DNA of 56,364 nucleotides from an uncultured Oscillospiraceae bacterium (GCA_947626495.1 CANQSJ010000016.1:1-56364); one strand, 5' to 3'. Numbered from the stretch's first letter, positions 16,122 to 23,997 are shown. The notes: a model not told the origin generated them from the letters alone. Made by a program: numbers and translations.

Positions 16122-18395
16122 TTACGCTTTTTTGATCTTGATGAGCTGGGCGTTCAGGCTCTCCAGGAAGCCTTCGGGCAGCATGCCGCCGCCAAGCGAC
16201 ATCATGCTCTCGGGGGTCATTCCCTTCATCATGCCCCACATGCCCTCGCCGGGGACCAGGTCGAAGTTGGTGGCCATCTTCACGGCCTTGCGGGCGATCT
16301 CGCCGGCCTCGGGGCTATTGAAGATCTCCTCCATGGTGTCCTTGACGCTGTAGTAGCCCTCGGGGAACTCCATGGGGGCCTTCAGATCCAGGTTCATCTC
16401 GCCCACCATCTTGAACCAGTTGGCCACGCCCTCGGCCCGCTCGTTGACCTCGGGCAGCACGTAGATGGACGGCTCCTTTTCCACCTTCTCCAGGGTGATG
16501 GAGTCCTTCACATCCCCGGCCACCGCCAGGATGGCGTTGAAGCCGTCGTGCAGCGCCACGGTGAAGGAGAAGACCTTATCGGCGGACTGCTCGGCCACCT
16601 TCTCGCCGTCGATGTACAGCTCCACGGTGGGCTGGTTGGAGTAGACCTTGATGAGGGTGGTCTCCCCGGCCCGCTGGGCATAGCGGCGGCCGCAGACGTG
16701 GACCATGGGCGCCTTGGACCAATAGGCCTGATAGACGTAGTAGCTGTCCTTCTTGGTCTTCCGGTCCATGGTCATCAGGCCCTTGTTGTTCCGGCCGGCG
16801 ACGCCGCCCTCGTTCCGGGCCGCGCAGCCGAAGTCGAACATGTTCCACACGTGGGTGGACCACATCCAGGGCCGCTCGTCGAACACCTTGGCCAGGTGCT
16901 CGTGGTACAGGGCCTGGTACTCCTCGGAGTAGTCCTTGCAGGCGGGGTTGGGGCCATGGTAGGTGATGATGCCCTCGCAGCCGTACTCGCTCATGCCCAG
17001 GCACAGGTCGGGATGCACCTCATGGAAGTGATCCAGCCAGGGGCCGTTGTCCTCCATCTTGCCGCCATACCAGCCGAAGTAGTGGTTGTAGCTGATGACG
17101 TCGGTGATGTGATGCATGGGGCTGTCCACCGGGGTCATGGACACGTGGGCGATGGTGGTCAGGCGGGTGGGGTCCAGCTTGTGGCAGAGGTCGTTGAGCT
17201 CCTTGTGGTTTTCCACCAGCTTCTCGCTGATGCCGCCGATGAGGATCTCGTTGGACACGCCCCAGAAGCAGATGGACGGGTGGTTGTAGTTCTGGATGAT
17301 CAGCTCATGCATCTGGCTGATGCAGTTCTGGTGGGCGGCGGGGTCCTTGTTGAACACGCTGATGAAGGGGATCTCCGCCCAGATGATGAAGCCCATCTCG
17401 TCGCAGGCGTCATAGAAGTCCTGGGAGTGCTGATAGTGGGCCAGGCGGATGGTATTGGCCCCCAGCTCCTTGATGAGCGCGGCGTCCTCATAGTGCTCCT
17501 CGGCGGTGAGAGCGTTGCCCTTATACAGCCGGTCCTGGTGACGGCTGACGCCCCGGAGGGGGGTCTGGACGCCGTTGAGAATGAAGCCCTCGTCGGGGGT
17601 GACGGAGAACGAGCGCACGCCCGCCCGGCACTCCACCTCGTCATAGGCCTCGTTGCGCCGCTGCAGCGTGGCGGTGACGGTGTAAAGGTAAGGATCGTCG
17701 ATGCTCCACAGATGGGCGTCGGGCACGCTGACGGTGACGGCGGGGCTGTCCGCCGGGCGGCAGGCGCCGGCCACCTCCTCGTCCCACTCGTTCCGGATGG
17801 ACCACAGGACCGTGAAGTTCTCGTCCGCGTTCTTCACCCAGGCGTTCAGCTCGAAGGACGCGCCGCCGCAGGGCATGGGCTTGGGCGTCACGGTGAAGCC
17901 GGGCCCGCCATAATAGTCCAGGTCAAAGTGGGCGTCGGGGACACTAATGATGTTCACGCCCCGGTACAGACCGCCGTAGAAGGTGAAGTCCGCCGACTGG
18001 GGATAGACGCTGCTCTTCTCCTCGTTGGAGCAGGCGATGACGAGAAGGTTGTCCTCCCCGTCCTTGCAGAGGTCGGTCACGTCCGCCCGGAAGGCGGAGT
18101 AGCCGCCCTCGTGGTAGATCACCTCCGTGCCGTTGACGTACACGGTGGCCTGCTGGCCCGCGGCCAGCACCTCCACGTAGACCCTGCCGCCGGCCAGGGG
18201 CTGCTTGGGCGTGGCAAAGGTGCGGGCATACCAGCACTTGCCGCGATAGTAGCTGCCGTTGCCGTCGCAGCCGTCCACCGCGTTCCAGGTGTGGGGCAGA
18301 TCCACGTCGCACCAGTCCGCGGGCAGCGCGGCGGGCAGACCGGCGTCCTCCCGGATGAATTTCCACCCCTCGTTGATGTTGATGACTTGTCGCAC
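16122..18395 (-). CDS. GH2 beta-glucuronidase/beta-galactosidase family enzyme
   Basis: A cytoplasmic family 2 glycosidase of 757 residues: jelly-roll domain (about 1-160), Ig-like domain (160-270), TIM barrel (270-560), then an Ig-like part and a helical C-terminal tail to LNAQLIKIKKA. The acid/base is E383 in GVSNEIL and the nucleophile E470 in SEYGCEG. N536-x-K538 in the GRNNKGL loop matches the N-x-K clamp that recognises glucuronate, though some beta-galactosidases carry a similar loop. The start is GTG at 18395, seven bases after AAGGAGG. The GPH symporter and uxu genes make beta-glucuronidase the best call; beta-galactosidase is the alternative. Confidence 0.84.
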   Translation of the reverse strand: MRQVININEGWKFIREDAGLPAALPADWCDVDLPHTWNAVDGCDGNGSYYRGKCWYARTFATPKQPLAGGRVYVEVLAAGQQATVYVNGTEVIYHEGGYSAFRADVTDLCKDGEDNLLVIACSNEEKSSVYPQSADFTFYGGLYRGVNIISVPDAHFDLDYYGGPGFTVTPKPMPCGGASFELNAWVKNADENFTVLWSIRNEWDEEVAGACRPADSPAVTVSVPDAHLWSIDDPYLYTVTATLQRRNEAYDEVECRAGVRSFSVTPDEGFILNGVQTPLRGVSRHQDRLYKGNALTAEEHYEDAALIKELGANTIRLAHYQHSQDFYDACDEMGFIIWAEIPFISVFNKDPAAHQNCISQMHELIIQNYNHPSICFWGVSNEILIGGISEKLVENHKELNDLCHKLDPTRLTTIAHVSMTPVDSPMHHITDVISYNHYFGWYGGKMEDNGPWLDHFHEVHPDLCLGMSEYGCEGIITYHGPNPACKDYSEEYQALYHEHLAKVFDERPWMWSTHVWNMFDFGCAARNEGGVAGRNNKGLMTMDRKTKKDSYYVYQAYWSKAPMVHVCGRRYAQRAGETTLIKVYSNQPTVELYIDGEKVAEQSADKVFSFTVALHDGFNAILAVAGDVKDSITLEKVEKEPSIYVLPEVNERAEGVANWFKMVGEMNLDLKAPMEFPEGYYSVKDTMEEIFNSPEAGEIARKAVKMATNFDLVPGEGMWGMMKGMTPESMMSLGGGMLPEGFLESLNAQLIKIKKA

Positions 18396-18415
18396 AGTTG
18401 ATCCTCCTTATTTAT

Positions 18416-18427
18416 TGTGAATTCACA
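18416..18427. promoter_or_regulatory. perfect 12-bp palindrome upstream of the GH2 gene
   Basis: TGTGAATTCACA is its own reverse complement and lies just upstream of the GH2 ribosome site inside the operon, in the 72-bp gap after the GH3 gene. It could be an operator for an internal promoter. No clear -35/-10 pair was found next to it. Confidence 0.4.
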
Positions 18428-18467
18428 GTCGTTTCGTTTTCTCTCTCCCACCGGCGCGGGACGCCGG

Positions 18468-20243
18468 TCAGATGCGGGTGTCCCACAGGCCGCAGAAACT
18501 GTCGATGGGGTCCTTGCCGTGGAAGGCCTCCGGGCCGGTGGTGAGCGCGTCCACCAGCGCGTCCATGGTGTAGCTCTTGGAATCGTAGGCGTTTATGTAG
18601 GTGCGCACGGCGGGGATGTCCGCCAGCATGGTGGGCAGATTCACGCTGATGGCCACCACGGGAACCTCGAACACATACCAGGGGATTTCGCCGCCGCCCT
18701 TGGACATGCCGAAGGCGGGGTGTCCGCTCGCCACGTCGCACAGGGTGATCACCAGATCCATCTGGGATACGAAGTCCGCGATGGCGTTTTTCCCGGCAAA
18801 ATACAGGTTCAGACTGGGGGCCTCGCCGGCGGCGATCTGCTTTTTGATCTTCTCCAGGGGGCTCTCATAGATGAAGGCGTCGAAGCCCTTCTCAATAAGC
18901 CGGTCCCGCAGCTCCTCGGCGGGATTCTTCCGCTTGCCGCCGCCGCCCATGGCCATGGCCATCAGGGCCGCCATGGGCCCGTCCGCGCCCTTGACGTACA
19001 CGATCATCACCCGTTTGGTCTTCGCCGGGTCCAAGGGCAGCACGCCCTGGTCCTTATACTTCACCAGGGTCAGGGCCTCCCGGCTGATGGCCTCGGCGGT
19101 CTTTTTGTAGCTGGGCTCGCCCAGCACGGCGGGCAGCGCCTCAGGGGCGGGGACCCGCTCCTCCCTGGCCTTCTTATGCAGGCCCATGTGGGCCTTCAGG
19201 GCCAGGATGCGCGTCAGCGCCTCGGTCATGCGCGCCTCGCTGATGACGCCGGTCTTATAGGCGTCCAGCATGGTGGCGAAGTCCTCGTCCGGGTCGTTGA
19301 AGAACAGGAACATGTCACACCCGGCGTTGATGGCGGCGGGCAGCATGGCCCGTCTCGTCATCCGGTCGGTCATGCCCACCATGTGGCTGGCGTCGGTGAC
19401 CACCATGCCATTGAAGCCCAGCTCGTCCCGCAGCAGGCCGGTCATGATCTCCGGGCACAGCGTGGCGGGCAGCATCTCCTCGTCGGTGATGCCGGGGCGG
19501 ACCTGGCGCATGTACTTGGGCAGCATGATGTGCCCGCCCATGATGGCGTCCAGACCGCCGTCGATGAGGGTCTTGTAGACCATGCCGTAGGTGGCCATCC
19601 ACTGGTCGCGGCCGAACTCGTTGATGTTGTTGGCCATGTGGGCGTCCCGGTAGTCCTGGCCGTTTCCGGGGAAGTGCTTGGCGGCGCAGGCGAAGCCGGG
19701 GATGGTGTGGGCCCCGTCCAGATAGGCCCGGCTCATGGCGGCCACCCGCGCCGGGTCGTTGCCGAAGGCGCGGGAGATGATCTCCTCGTTCTGCCAGTTG
19801 TAGTGGATGTCGCACACCGGCGCGAAGGCCATGTTGCAGCCGATGGCCGCGGCCTGCTCGTTGGCCATGCGACCCAGGTCGTGGGCGTACTGCGCGTTGC
19901 CGGTGGCGCCGATCTTGATCCCGGAGCCGATGTTCACGCCGTCGGAGCAGGCTCCGTCGCCGCCCGCCTCGGTGTTGCAGGCAATGATCAGGGGGATCTT
20001 GGCGTATTTCTGCAAAATGCGGTTCTGCTCCAGCACCTTCGCCCCGGGCATGCCGTTATACCGGCAGCCGCCCAGGTGGTACTTCTCCATGAGCTCCCGC
20101 AGGTACGCCTCGTCCTGGCTGGCCGTGAGCTGGAAAAAGAGCTGGCCCACCTTTTCCTCGTCGGTCATAGCCGCGATGGTGCTCTCCACCCAGGCGATGT
20201 CCTCATCGGAGAGGTAATAGGGTTTTGCCTTCATGTCTACCAT
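18468..20243 (-). CDS. GH3 glycosidase, NagZ-like, cytoplasmic (copy B)
   Basis: A 591-residue paralogue of the GH3 enzyme at 11712-13490; the two align along their whole length, from KPYYLSDEDIAWVE at the start to the C-terminal DSFCGLWDTRI. The NagZ dyad is kept as K189-H190 to D200-A-H202, and the nucleophile loop is VVTDASHM. No signal peptide. AAGGAGG lies seven bases before the ATG. It is second in the HAD-GH3-GH2-GPH operon, so its substrate probably enters by the same symporter and is trimmed together with the GH2 enzyme. Differences from copy A around the active site (GNGQDY against GDGLDF) suggest distinct specificities. Confidence 0.85.
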   Translation of the reverse strand: MVDMKAKPYYLSDEDIAWVESTIAAMTDEEKVGQLFFQLTASQDEAYLRELMEKYHLGGCRYNGMPGAKVLEQNRILQKYAKIPLIIACNTEAGGDGACSDGVNIGSGIKIGATGNAQYAHDLGRMANEQAAAIGCNMAFAPVCDIHYNWQNEEIISRAFGNDPARVAAMSRAYLDGAHTIPGFACAAKHFPGNGQDYRDAHMANNINEFGRDQWMATYGMVYKTLIDGGLDAIMGGHIMLPKYMRQVRPGITDEEMLPATLCPEIMTGLLRDELGFNGMVVTDASHMVGMTDRMTRRAMLPAAINAGCDMFLFFNDPDEDFATMLDAYKTGVISEARMTEALTRILALKAHMGLHKKAREERVPAPEALPAVLGEPSYKKTAEAISREALTLVKYKDQGVLPLDPAKTKRVMIVYVKGADGPMAALMAMAMGGGGKRKNPAEELRDRLIEKGFDAFIYESPLEKIKKQIAAGEAPSLNLYFAGKNAIADFVSQMDLVITLCDVASGHPAFGMSKGGGEIPWYVFEVPVVAISVNLPTMLADIPAVRTYINAYDSKSYTMDALVDALTTGPEAFHGKDPIDSFCGLWDTRI

Positions 20244-20274
20244 TGCGATTCCTCCTTATCCGTCCTTCGGCCGC

Positions 20275-21117
20275 TCAGCCGCCCAGATTCTTCAGAAAAG
20301 CGTCGATCACTTCCCGCTGGAACGCGCCGGCGTAGGCGCCGTCCAGCAGCCGGCCGAAGCCCTCGGAGACGAACTGCTCCCAGCTCTCCTTCTCCTGGCG
20401 GACCCGGATGGGGAAATAGAACACGCCGTTTTTCTCCGCCGCGTCCATGTCGCCCGGCGCGTCGCCGCACATGAGCACATGGTCGGGAGCATAGCCCTTT
20501 TTCAGCAGCTCCGCGATGCAAAACGCCTTACTCCCCACGTCCTGGGCGCAGACCACGTCGGTGTGGGGCAGCAGGTCGTATTTCTCCCACTCCTCCAGCA
20601 CGGCGCCGGGGTTGGCGCTGGACACGATGGCGATGTCCGCCCGCTCATGGGCGAAGGCCAGCGCCTCCTTCACGCCGGGATAGGGCAGCTTCTCGCTGTC
20701 CGGCAGGGCGTTGATGGCCACGTTCACGGCCTTGGACCAGCGCAGGGCCTTTTTCAGAATGGGGCTGTCCGTCTCGTCGATGGCCTTTTGCAGCGCGTCG
20801 TTGCTGGGGGCCGCCCCGGAATTGACCCAGGCGGTCAGATCGGCCAGATGGTCGATGGGCGTGTACTGCCCGTCAATCTCCGTGAGGGCCATGTTGAGGC
20901 CCTTAAAGCGGTTGATGCCCCGGGTCATGGTGTAGAGGTTGATGTCGTTCCAGCGGGACAGGATCGCGTCCCTCCACCGCTCCAGACCCCACTCGTCCAC
21001 CATGCAGGGACCAAAGCAGCGGATGTGCTTAATGTCCATGGTATCCATGGCGCAGCCATCGGAATCCACACAGACGAGAAAGTCCTTTTTCTTTGCAAAA
21101 TCCTTCAGCGTTCCCAT
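20275..21117 (-). CDS. HAD-family hydrolase, substrate unknown
   Basis: A 280-residue HAD phosphatase. Motif I is V-D18-S-D20-G, motif II is the S of VSSANPG, motif III the K of GSKAFC, and motif IV GDAPGDMDAAEKNG. A long alpha-helical cap lies between motifs I and II (about residues 25-160), larger than in most phosphatases of this group. ATG follows GGAGGAGATCG. It is the first gene of the operon carrying a GH3, the GH2 and the GPH symporter, with the promoter just upstream. A sugar-phosphate phosphatase role in glycoside use is plausible but not shown. Confidence 0.78.
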   Translation of the reverse strand: MGTLKDFAKKKDFLVCVDSDGCAMDTMDIKHIRCFGPCMVDEWGLERWRDAILSRWNDINLYTMTRGINRFKGLNMALTEIDGQYTPIDHLADLTAWVNSGAAPSNDALQKAIDETDSPILKKALRWSKAVNVAINALPDSEKLPYPGVKEALAFAHERADIAIVSSANPGAVLEEWEKYDLLPHTDVVCAQDVGSKAFCIAELLKKGYAPDHVLMCGDAPGDMDAAEKNGVFYFPIRVRQEKESWEQFVSEGFGRLLDGAYAGAFQREVIDAFLKNLGG

Positions 21118-21203
21118 CGATCTCCTCCGTTCACACGATCTGTGTCATGCAATGGATCTGGTCGAAATGCGTAATCCGACCCACCGTAATTCCTCTTTTA
21201 TTT

Positions 21204-21232
21204 AGTATAATTGCATAGTGAACCAATGACAA
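21204..21232 (-). promoter_or_regulatory. promoter of the HAD-GH3-GH2-GPH operon
   Basis: On the minus strand TTGTCA (21227-21232) and TATACT (21204-21209) stand 17 bp apart, in a markedly AT-rich region about 90 bp before the HAD start. Confidence 0.72.
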
Positions 21233-21282
21233 ATACCTTTTTATTATTTTTATATATACAAAAATGAATATAAATTTACATA

Positions 21283-21313
21283 AAAACACCGCCGGTGACC
21301 GGCGGTGTTTTTT
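21283..21313 (-). terminator. terminator of the macro-domain/sirtuin operon
   Basis: An 8-bp stem (21286-21293 with 21301-21308) with A residues on the left and T residues on the right. On the minus strand it ends the sirtuin transcript 45 bp after the stop codon; it may act both ways. Confidence 0.75.
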
Positions 21314-21358
21314 GAGGGACGGAATCTGCGGGCCGGCTCTTCTCCCCGCGCAGCCGCT

Positions 21359-22222
21359 TCACAGCGCCTCCAGCACCCGGGCGATGTCCCCGGCCAGGCA
21401 GATCGCCCGCTCCCCCAGCTCCCGGGGCGCCCAGGCGCGGGACCGGCACACGCAGGCGTAGACCGCGTCGGGGTCCTCCCCCGCCATGTGCCAGAAGGGG
21501 TACTTGATGATCCCGGGGGTGTTGTAGCCCACCCCCAGTTCCAGAAAGAGGGTCCTGCCCCGCCGGGCGTGAAGAAACGCCTTATACCGCTCCGCCGCGG
21601 CGTACCAGCCCTCGTCCTGGACGAACCGGTCGTCCGCGCGCAGATTGACGGTCATGGGCCGGCCGCACCGGGGGCAAACCGGTAGCAGCTGCGTGGGCAC
21701 GCGCATGTCCCGCTGCTGCTCCACCATCCGGCGGACCGTGTCCTCGTTGTCATAGGTCGCGTCGTGGCAGGGCTCCGAGCACTGGAACAGCCCGTAATCC
21801 CCCTGGGTGTAAAACAGCCGCTGCTTGTCGAACCCTGCCTTCTGAAAACAGTGGTCCACGTTGGTGGTGATCACGAAGTACTCCTTGTCCTTCACCATCT
21901 CCAACAGCTTCTCATACACCGGCCGGGGCGGGTCCATATACCGGTTCACCCAGATGTGGCGGCTCCACCAGGCCCAGTATTCCTCCGGCGTTTGGAAGGG
22001 ATAAAACCCGCCGGAATACATGTCCCGGATGCCGTACTTTTCCGCGAAGTCGGAGAAGTACCGCTCAAACCGCTCGCCGTCATAGGAGAATCCCGCCGCG
22101 GCCGACAGCCCCGCGCCCGCGCCCACGACGACCGTGTCCGCCCGGTCCAGCGCCTGGCGCAGCCGGGCCGTCTCATCCGAGAAGCGCCCGGTAGATGTCG
22201 TAGTTTTCCCGGCTGTGGACAT
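21359..22222 (-). CDS. SirTM-type (macrodomain-linked) sirtuin
   Basis: A 287-residue sirtuin of the SirTM class. Known members mono-ADP-ribosylate proteins rather than deacetylate. The NAD-binding loop GAGAGLS is at 34-40 and TTNVDHCF at 119-126. Where canonical sirtuins have a catalytic His before Gly, this one has Q140-G141 (YTQGDYG), as in SirTMs. A zinc ribbon follows (C148, C152, C183, C186), then ELGVGYNTPGIIKYPFW. ATG at 22222 is preceded by GGAGGTG at seven bases, although it lies 50 bp inside the end of the macro-domain gene; translation is therefore coupled. The gcvH-L and lplA2 partners of streptococcal and staphylococcal loci are absent here. Confidence 0.88.
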   Translation of the reverse strand: MSTAGKTTTSTGRFSDETARLRQALDRADTVVVGAGAGLSAAAGFSYDGERFERYFSDFAEKYGIRDMYSGGFYPFQTPEEYWAWWSRHIWVNRYMDPPRPVYEKLLEMVKDKEYFVITTNVDHCFQKAGFDKQRLFYTQGDYGLFQCSEPCHDATYDNEDTVRRMVEQQRDMRVPTQLLPVCPRCGRPMTVNLRADDRFVQDEGWYAAAERYKAFLHARRGRTLFLELGVGYNTPGIIKYPFWHMAGEDPDAVYACVCRSRAWAPRELGERAICLAGDIARVLEAL

Positions 22223-22937
22223 TGAATATCACCTCCATATCCGCCTTTCTGTACCGCCGCACCGTGTCCACGGCGATCCGGGCGGCCCGGTCCTTGGGGA
22301 AGCGGAACACCCCCGTGGAGATGCAGCAGAAGGCCACGCTGTGCAGACCGTGCTCCGCCGCCAGTTCCAGGCAGGACCGGTAGCAGCCGGCCAGCAGCCG
22401 CTCGTCCCTCTCCGTCACGTCCCCGGTCACGATGGGGCCCACCGTGTGGATGACGTACCGGCAGGGTAGATTATAGCCCGGCGTGATCTTTGCCGTGCCC
22501 GTGGGCTCCGGATGGCCCTGCTCGGCCATGAGACGGGCGCACTCCAGCCGCAGCCGCACCCCGGCAAAGGTGTGGATACAGTTGTCGATGCAGTTGTGCC
22601 CGGGCACGTAGCAGCCGGTCATGCCGGAGTTGGCGGCATTCACGATGGCGTCCGCCGCCAGAGCGGTGATGTCCCCCTGCCACAGATAGATCCCCGGCTC
22701 TATGGGGGACAGCTCCGCCAGGGTGGTCACGCCCTTGGCCGCCGTCTCCCGGCGCAGATACTCGTCCTCCGCCGCGAGAAAATCCTCCCCGATGGGGGCC
22801 GGGGCGCGCACATTCACCAGCGCCCGGAGGAGCTTTTTTCGCTCCCCGGTGTCCCGGGGCAGGTCCGTCCTCCGCGCATCCGGCCGCTCGGCCAGCAGCC
22901 GGCCGATGAGAAAATCCCGCCGCTCGTCCTGTGTCAT
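22173..22937 (-). CDS. zinc-type macrodomain ADP-ribosyl hydrolase
   Basis: A 254-residue macrodomain protein, expected to remove ADP-ribose that its sirtuin partner adds. ADP-ribose-binding features are QGDIT (87-91), NAANSGM (100-106) and STGVFRFP (207-214). C109, H114 and C116 in GCYVPGHNCIDN match the Cys-His-Cys zinc site of the SirTM-linked Zn-macro class. The first 75 residues are a helical extension also seen in that class. ATG follows GGAGGGCGAGG. It is the first main gene of the two-gene operon, and its 3' end overlaps the sirtuin gene. Confidence 0.9.
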   Translation of the reverse strand: MTQDERRDFLIGRLLAERPDARRTDLPRDTGERKKLLRALVNVRAPAPIGEDFLAAEDEYLRRETAAKGVTTLAELSPIEPGIYLWQGDITALAADAIVNAANSGMTGCYVPGHNCIDNCIHTFAGVRLRLECARLMAEQGHPEPTGTAKITPGYNLPCRYVIHTVGPIVTGDVTERDERLLAGCYRSCLELAAEHGLHSVAFCCISTGVFRFPKDRAARIAVDTVRRYRKADMEVIFNVHSRENYDIYRALLG

Positions 22938-23014
22938 GTTCCTCGCCCTCCGGTGGCTTTTCGTCTGCCCGTGCTGTCGGCGCCACGTATCTGCTCATGG
23001 TAGAAATCGTCCAT
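22934..23014 (-). CDS. possible 26-residue leader peptide
   Basis: A short frame, beginning MDDFYHEQIRGADS, whose TGA overlaps the ATG of the macrodomain gene (ATGA). There is no clear ribosome site before its ATG, and it resembles nothing I know. It lies between the promoter and the macrodomain gene, so it could be a coupled leader or chance. Confidence 0.2.
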   Translation of the reverse strand: MDDFYHEQIRGADSTGRRKATGGRGT

Positions 23015-23056
23015 GACGACGGGGTGGCCCTGGCAAACGCGCCCGCAGTTTGTCCC

Positions 23057-23085
23057 ATTATAACCCGCGTCGGGCGGTACCGCAA
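23057..23085 (-). promoter_or_regulatory. probable promoter of the macrodomain-sirtuin operon
   Basis: On the minus strand a consensus TATAAT (23057-23062) lies 17 bp after TTGCGG (23080-23085), about 120 bp before the macrodomain start. Confidence 0.55.
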
Positions 23086-23107
23086 GTACGCACCTTTTTG
23101 TAACGGT

Positions 23108-23133
23108 CAGCGCCCCGGATGTCCGGGGCGCTG
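23108..23133. repeat. GC-rich inverted repeat after the MarR gene
   Basis: Arms 23108-23119 and 23122-23133 are perfect complements with almost no loop. No U-tract follows on the minus strand, so it is at best a weak terminator for the MarR gene or a transcript-stabilising hairpin. Confidence 0.45.
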
Positions 23134-23138
23134 GGCTT

Positions 23139-23888
23139 TTATTCTGTCTCTGCCGGACTTTCCGGTTCTTCCGGGCCGGGGCCGTCCTCCGGGTCGGGCC
23201 GGGGCGGCGTCCGCCAGGCGCCGTGGAGCTTTTCCAGCAGCGCCAGCAGGGTGTCCCGCTCCTGGTCCGTCAGGGCGGCAAAGAGCCGGCCGGCATCCTG
23301 CTCCCGGCGGGATATCTCCTCCCTGCGGGCCGCGCCCTCCTCCGTCAGGCACACGTCCGCCGTGCGCCGGTCGGTCTGGCTGGGCTGCCGGCGGATCAGA
23401 CCCGCCCGCTCCAGCTTGCCCACCAGCTCGCTGGCGGACCCGGGCTGGATGCCCAGCCGCTCCGTCAGCTCCCGCTGGGTCATGGTCTCGCCGGGCTTCA
23501 GCAGCCGCAGCGCCCGGTGCTGGCCGCCCCGGCTGTCGAAGGTGAACCGGCTGGCGTGGTCCAGGGCGTGGATCATGGCCAGGATCTTCCCCTCCCGGTC
23601 CATGGCCTCGTACTGCTCCCGGTCCAGGCCCGGGCCGGGAGGCGGCTCCGGGTGAGGTCCATGGGGACCATGGGGTCCGTGAGGCGGCGGGCCGTGGTGT
23701 CCGTGAGGGCCGTGATGAGGCGGCTCCGGATAGGGCCCGTGAGGGCCGTGACGGGGCGGTTCCGGGCGATGGCCGGCCGGACCGTGGTCATGGGGAGGCG
23801 GCACGGGGGCAGGGGGCGCCTCAGGGGCGGGCGGCATATCCCCCTCCGGGCGGAGGGCGTCGGGGCGGATCATATCCATGTTCTCCAT
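23139..23888 (-). CDS. MarR family regulator with histidine/proline-rich N-terminal tail
   Basis: A 249-residue MarR protein, about 100 longer than usual. Residues 1-86 are low complexity, with 14 His between 33 and 79 in HGPHG-type repeats mixed with Pro and Gly. The winged helix-turn-helix follows from about 95, with MTQRELTERLGIQPGSASELV and the wing RRQPSQTDRRTADVCLTEEG. The tail is acidic and Pro-rich. ATG follows AAAGGAGAC. It is divergent from the ATP-grasp gene at 24064 and upstream of the macrodomain operon. The His-rich tail may bind nickel, zinc or another metal; that is inference from composition. Confidence 0.84.
   Translation of the reverse strand: MENMDMIRPDALRPEGDMPPAPEAPPAPVPPPHDHGPAGHRPEPPRHGPHGPYPEPPHHGPHGHHGPPPHGPHGPHGPHPEPPPGPGLDREQYEAMDREGKILAMIHALDHASRFTFDSRGGQHRALRLLKPGETMTQRELTERLGIQPGSASELVGKLERAGLIRRQPSQTDRRTADVCLTEEGAARREEISRREQDAGRLFAALTDQERDTLLALLEKLHGAWRTPPRPDPEDGPGPEEPESPAETE
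23640..23800. repeat. low-complexity repeats coding the His-Pro-Gly tail
   Basis: Imperfect tandem units of about 9-18 bp containing GGTCCGTGA or GGGCCGTGA variants encode the HGPHG repeats of the MarR protein. All changes keep the frame. Such tracts vary in length between strains by slippage. Confidence 0.6.
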
Positions 23889-23930
23889 GGGACTGTCTCC
23901 TTTCAGATAGAATTTTCTTTCGGTGCCTTG

Positions 23931-23959
23931 ATATTACCACAGCGCCGCCCATTTGTCAA
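23931..23959 (-). promoter_or_regulatory. promoter of the MarR gene
   Basis: On the minus strand a perfect TTGACA (23954-23959) and TAATAT (23931-23936) are 17 bp apart. A palindrome AAGGTACCTT (23958-23967) touches the -35 box and could be the autoregulatory site. Confidence 0.75.
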
Positions 23960-23997
23960 GGTACCTTTTAAATTTTTTCTTTCCCCTCTCCGGCCAG

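Noticed and set aside
14569-16353. 594-codon frame opposite the GPH symporter
   Set aside because: Rich in His, Gly, Asp and Gln as the mirror of membrane-helix codons; no domain or ribosome site.
16548-18401. 617-codon frame opposite the GH2 gene
   Set aside because: Antisense shadow; the GH2 frame carries both catalytic Glu residues and a proper start.
23640-23800. Possible CRISPR-like or minisatellite array
   Set aside because: The units are short, imperfect and in frame with the His-Pro-Gly tail of the MarR protein; there are no spacers.
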